A stretch of 64,000 nt of DNA. It comes from Sphaerisporangium rubeum (GTDB taxonomy: Bacteria; Actinomycetota; Actinomycetes; Streptosporangiales; Streptosporangiaceae). Positions 60,991 to 64,000 of this stretch are shown piece by piece. The stretch's first letter is position 1, and each line of letters opens with the position of its first letter. The position numbers were made by a program, and so were the translations under genes. Where the stretch lies: assembly GCF_014207705.1 (NCBI RefSeq), contig NZ_JACHIU010000001.1, positions 2,534,501-2,598,500 of the forward strand, written 5' to 3'. The notes beneath the pieces are model-generated. The model searched no databases. It saw nothing but the letters and a program-made list of their open reading frames with translations, and was not told where the DNA came from.

Positions 60991-61648
60991 GCTGCGGGGA
61001 CAGCAGGTGCGCCAGTTCGTGCTCGACCTCCTGGCTGGCCACGAACAGCAGCTCGTCGCCGGCCTCCAGCGGGTCGTCGCCGGACGGCACGAGCACCCGG
61101 CCCTCGCGCAGGATCGCCACCAGGGCCGTGTCCGGCGGCCACGGCACCGAACCGGCGCGCTGGCCGACCACCGGCGCGTCATCGGGCAGCGTGAGCTCCA
61201 CCAGGTTGGCCTGGCCCTGCCGGAACGTCATCAGCCGCACCAGGTCGCCCACGCTCACGGCCTCCTCGACCAGCGCCGACAGCAGACGCGGTGTGGAGAC
61301 CGCGACGTCCACACCCCACGACTCGTTGAACAGCCACTCGTTCTTCGGGTGGTTGATCCGCGCCACCACACGCGGCACGCCGTACTCGGTCTTGGCGAGC
61401 AGCGACACCACGAGGTTCACCTTGTCGTCGCCGCTCGCGGCGATCACCACGTGGCAGTTGCTCAGCCCCGCCTCGTCCAGCGAGGCGATCTCGCACGCGT
61501 CGGCCAGCAGCCACTCGGCGCGCGGCACACTGTCGATCTTGATGGCCTTGGGGTCGATGTCGATCAGCAGGACCTCGTGGCCGTTCTCCAGCAGCTCGAC
61601 CGCGATGGACCGGCCCACCGCACCCGCGCCGGCGATCGTGACGCGCAT
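60983..61648 (-). CDS. TrkA-type K+ channel/transporter regulator (RCK domain), copy 2
   Basis: A 221-aa cytoplasmic protein. The N-terminal RCK/Rossmann domain has GAGAVGRSIAVEL and the acidic residue ending strand 2 in LLIDIDP, so it should bind NAD(H); the C-terminal TrkA-C domain runs from about residue 135. It pairs with the adjacent paralogue (the CeoB/CeoC arrangement of mycobacteria), its ATG overlapping the upstream stop as TGATG. Likely gate or regulator of the K+ permease encoded divergently at 62441. Confidence 0.92.
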   Translation of the reverse strand: MRVTIAGAGAVGRSIAVELLENGHEVLLIDIDPKAIKIDSVPRAEWLLADACEIASLDEAGLSNCHVVIAASGDDKVNLVVSLLAKTEYGVPRVVARINHPKNEWLFNESWGVDVAVSTPRLLSALVEEAVSVGDLVRLMTFRQGQANLVELTLPDDAPVVGQRAGSVPWPPDTALVAILREGRVLVPSGDDPLEAGDELLFVASQEVEHELAHLLSPQHH

Positions 61649-62316
61649 CAGCCTGTCTCCTCTTCCGGCGGGGCCGCGAGCACTTTGTTGATCCGGTCCA
61701 TGTCGTTGTCCGCGGCGATCACGTGCAGGACGTCACCCTCCTGCAGCACGGTGTCCTTGCGGGGCAGCACCGTCTCACCCATGCGGTTGAGGAACGCCAC
61801 CCGCGTGCCGGCGAGCGACTCGAGGACGGTGGTCCTGGTGCCGATCCAGGCCGGGTTGTACGCCACCTCGGCCAGCGTGACCGTGCCGGTGGGGTCACGC
61901 CACAGCGGCTCGGCACCCTCGGGGAGCACCCGCCGCAGGATCTGGTCGGCCGTCCACCGCACCGTCGCCACTGTGGGGATGCCGAGCCGCTGGTAGACCT
62001 CCGCGCGCCGGGGGTCGTAGATGCGGGCCACCACGTTGTCCACGCCGAACGTCTCGCGTGCCACCCTGGCGGAGATGATGTTGGAGTTGTCGCCGCTGCT
62101 CACCGCGACGTACGCCGACGCCGACTCGATGCCGGCCTCCTCGAGGACGTCGCGGTCGAACCCGATGCCGGTGACCCGCCGTCCCCGGAACCCGGCCCGC
62201 AGGCGCCTGAACGCCTGGGGGTCGCGGTCGATGATCGCGACCGAATGGCCGTTGTCCTCGAGGATGTGGGCCAGGGTCGAGCCGACCCGGCCGCATCCCA
62301 TGATGACGATGTGCAT
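61648..62316 (-). CDS. TrkA-type K+ channel/transporter regulator (RCK domain), copy 1
   Basis: A 222-aa protein with RCK motif MGCGRVGSTLAHILEDNGH, AIIDRDPQAF and SSGDNSNIISARVAR, followed by a TrkA-C domain from about 140. First gene of the two-gene unit. Separated from the divergent KimA-like permease gene by 124 bases, suggesting shared control. Confidence 0.93.
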   Translation of the reverse strand: MHIVIMGCGRVGSTLAHILEDNGHSVAIIDRDPQAFRRLRAGFRGRRVTGIGFDRDVLEEAGIESASAYVAVSSGDNSNIISARVARETFGVDNVVARIYDPRRAEVYQRLGIPTVATVRWTADQILRRVLPEGAEPLWRDPTGTVTLAEVAYNPAWIGTRTTVLESLAGTRVAFLNRMGETVLPRKDTVLQEGDVLHVIAADNDMDRINKVLAAPPEEETG

Positions 62317-62440
62317 GTTCCCCCGCGGTTCGCTCCGGTGCGGCGGCTTTCAGGACGTTATACAGCTACCAGCCCAAGTATGGCCGCTCGGGCGAGCGCC
62401 GTGTGATGCGCGGGACCGATGACGGCTAGCATCGTCAGTC
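62317..62440. promoter_or_regulatory. Divergent promoter region, TrkA pair / KimA-like permease
   Basis: 124 bases between divergent starts. Too short for a c-di-AMP riboswitch of the ydaO type, and none of its conserved blocks were seen. Contains GACGTTATACAGC near 62354-62366 as the least GC-rich stretch. Confidence 0.45.
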
Positions 62441-64000
62441 GTGGCCAAAGTAGCCGACATGGTCAAGCGAGTGCTCGTGGGCCGGGCACTGCGCAGCGCG
62501 CAGGCGCACGAACAACTGCTGCCCAAGCGCATCGCTCTGCCTGTCTTCGCCAGCGACGCGCTGTCCTCGGTGGCGTACGCGCCGCAGGAGATCCTGATCA
62601 CCCTCGGCGTCGCCGGCCTCGCGGCCTACCACTTCACCCCGTGGATCGCGGCCGGCGTCGTCGTCATCCTGCTCACCGTCGTCGCCTCCTACCGTCAGAA
62701 CGTCCGCGCGTACACCAGTGGCGGCGGGGACTTCGAGGTCGCGACCGTCAACCTCGGCTCCAACTACGGCCTGGTCGTGGCGAGCGCGCTGATGGTCGAC
62801 TACGTGCTCACCGTGGCCGTTTCGGTGTCGTCCGGCGTGGAGAACCTCGCGGCGGCCCTGCCGTTCCTCGCCGACCGCAAGGTCGTGGCGGCCCTCGTGA
62901 TCGTCGCCGTGCTGACCGTGCTGAACCTGCGCGGCCTCAAGGAGGCGGGTCTCGCGTTCGCGATCCCGACGTACGCCTTCATGTTCAGCATCCTCGGCCT
63001 CATCCTGTGGGGCGGGGTGCGGCTGGCGTCCGGCACGGAGCTGCGTGCCCCCACCGCCGGGTTCTCGGTCACCGGCGAGAGCGTGGGGGTGGAGGGGTTC
63101 GCGCTGATCTTCCTGCTGCTGCGCGCCTTCTCGTCCGGCTGCGCCGCGCTCACCGGCGTGGAGGCGATCAGCAACGGCGTCCCCGCGTTCCGCAAGCCGA
63201 AGGGGAAGAACGCCGCCACCACGCTGCTGGCGCTCGGCCTGCTCGCCGCCACCATGTTCGGCGGCATCACGGCGCTCGCGTACGTCACCGGCGCCAAGTT
63301 CGCCGACCCCTCGGTGGGAAGCGTCGTGCTGGACGAGGCCGGCCGCCGGGTGGAGCACCCCCCTCCGGTGATCGCGCAGGTGGCGCAGACCGTGTTCAGC
63401 GACTTCCCTCCCGCGTTCTACCTGATCGCCGCGATGACCGCGCTGATCCTCGTCCTCGCGGCCAACACCGCGTTCAACGGCTTCCCCGTGCTCGGGTCGG
63501 TGCTCGCGCAGAACCGCTACCTGCCGCGTCAGCTCCACACGCGAGGCGACCGGCTGGCGTTCAGCAACGGCATCGTCATCCTCGCCACCATGGCCGGGGT
63601 GCTGATCTACGCCTTCAACGCCGAGACCACGCGCCTCGTGCAGCTCTACATCGTCGGCGTGTTCGTGTCGTTCACCGTGAGCCAGACCGGCATGGTGCGC
63701 CACTGGAACCGCCTGCTGCGCGCCACCGGCGACCCCCGCGCGCGCGGTGGCATGATCCGGTCGCGGGCCATCAACGCCTTCGGCGCGCTGATCACCGGGC
63801 TCGTCCTCGTCGTGGTGCTCGTCACCAAGTTCACCCACGGCGCGTGGATCGCCTGCGCGGCCATGGCCGTGCTGTACGTGATGATGCGCGGCATCCGGCG
63901 CCACTACGACAACGTGGCCACCGAACTGCGGGTCCCGGAGGACACCGAGGTCGACGAGTCGATGCTCCCGGCGCGCAACCACGCCATCGTGCTCCTCTCC
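62441..64000 (+). CDS. APC-superfamily permease, KimA-like K+ importer (partial, runs off window)
   Basis: At least 520 residues are visible and the gene is cut by the right edge. It begins MAKVADMVKRVLVGRALRSA, then KRIALPVFASDALSSVAYAPQEILI, ASYRQNVRAYTSGGGDFEV and GLVVASALMVDYVLTVAVS, which closely resemble B. subtilis KimA (YdaO), a high-affinity H+/K+ symporter. About twelve membrane segments lie between residues 50 and 470, followed by the start of a cytoplasmic C-terminal domain. GTG at 62441 was chosen. The adjacent divergent TrkA-type genes fit a potassium role. Other amino-acid permeases of this superfamily remain possible. Confidence 0.87.
   Translation, partial: MAKVADMVKRVLVGRALRSAQAHEQLLPKRIALPVFASDALSSVAYAPQEILITLGVAGLAAYHFTPWIAAGVVVILLTVVASYRQNVRAYTSGGGDFEVATVNLGSNYGLVVASALMVDYVLTVAVSVSSGVENLAAALPFLADRKVVAALVIVAVLTVLNLRGLKEAGLAFAIPTYAFMFSILGLILWGGVRLASGTELRAPTAGFSVTGESVGVEGFALIFLLLRAFSSGCAALTGVEAISNGVPAFRKPKGKNAATTLLALGLLAATMFGGITALAYVTGAKFADPSVGSVVLDEAGRRVEHPPPVIAQVAQTVFSDFPPAFYLIAAMTALILVLAANTAFNGFPVLGSVLAQNRYLPRQLHTRGDRLAFSNGIVILATMAGVLIYAFNAETTRLVQLYIVGVFVSFTVSQTGMVRHWNRLLRATGDPRARGGMIRSRAINAFGALITGLVLVVVLVTKFTHGAWIACAAMAVLYVMMRGIRRHYDNVATELRVPEDTEVDESMLPARNHAIVLLS

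Noticed and set aside
62317-62440. c-di-AMP (ydaO) riboswitch upstream of the KimA-like gene
   Set aside because: The 124-base gap is too short and lacks the conserved blocks of that riboswitch.
62435-63982. A 515-residue minus-strand frame opposite the permease
   Set aside because: Shadow of the KimA-like gene; composition (His, Arg, Glu, Gly) is typical of antisense frames in GC-rich DNA.

Overview
The window is about 64 kb of very GC-rich DNA. It has many GTG starts, densely packed genes with GTGA/ATGA overlaps, and families typical of Actinobacteria (SepH, SepF, DUF397/DUF5753, DUF4193, DUF4235, DUF3710, DUF3159, an RNase HI-histidine phosphatase fusion, type A RNase P RNA). This fits a filamentous actinomycete. 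A member of the Streptosporangiales is my best guess, but the order is inference only. Most of the window is ordinary chromosomal core with a few accessory patches.

Layout. 0-7 kb: class A penicillin-binding protein, ABC-F ribosome-protection-type ATPase, remnant of an XRE/DUF5753 regulator beside an intact DUF397 gene, TPR protein, and a histidine kinase without a partner. 6.8-13.8 kb: a translationally coupled oligopeptide/dipeptide ABC transporter operon (lipoprotein, two permeases, two ATPases) ending in an M24-fold protein that has lost most metal ligands, with a divergent Lrp/AsnC regulator that probably controls it. 13.8-14.4 kb: non-coding DNA with short tandem repeats. 14.4-20.3 kb: small conserved protein, acetyltransferase plus M19 dipeptidase, then Nif3-like protein, zinc-ribbon protein, RNase HI-phosphatase fusion and rnpB. 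20.25-22.27 kb: a roughly 2-kb segment carrying a secreted S33 hydrolase and bounded by a 30-bp direct repeat of the rnpB 3' end, which looks like an integrated element. 22.5-26.5 kb: secreted chitin/cellulose-type LPMO, a SnoaL-like protein, two tandem secreted proteins with a short collagen-like segment, and a SepF-like protein.

26.5-40 kb: SulP transporter-carbonic anhydrase fusion, disordered membrane-anchored protein, PEBP-family lipoprotein, a DrrAB-type exporter, two bacterial-PH-domain membrane proteins and sepH. 40-48 kb: sugar-lactone oxidase, MFS transporter, lytic transglycosylase-like protein, ferrochelatase, S9 peptidase and inositol-phosphatase-family protein. 48-54 kb: a 54-aa protein gene, a two-component system, DUF4193 protein and trehalose-6-phosphate synthase. 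54-64 kb: DUF4235 protein, valS, AI-2E-family permease, dut, DUF3710, OB-fold and DUF3159 proteins, two TrkA-type K+ regulators, and a divergent KimA-like APC permease that runs off the right edge. The last block reads as a potassium-uptake module next to a conserved housekeeping cluster.

The most interesting items are the rnpB-end duplication, the tandem collagen-like secreted pair with conserved upstream DNA, the ligand-depleted M24 protein in the peptide-transport operon, and histidine-rich repeats in a PH-domain protein. No integrase, transposase, CRISPR array or tRNA gene was seen.
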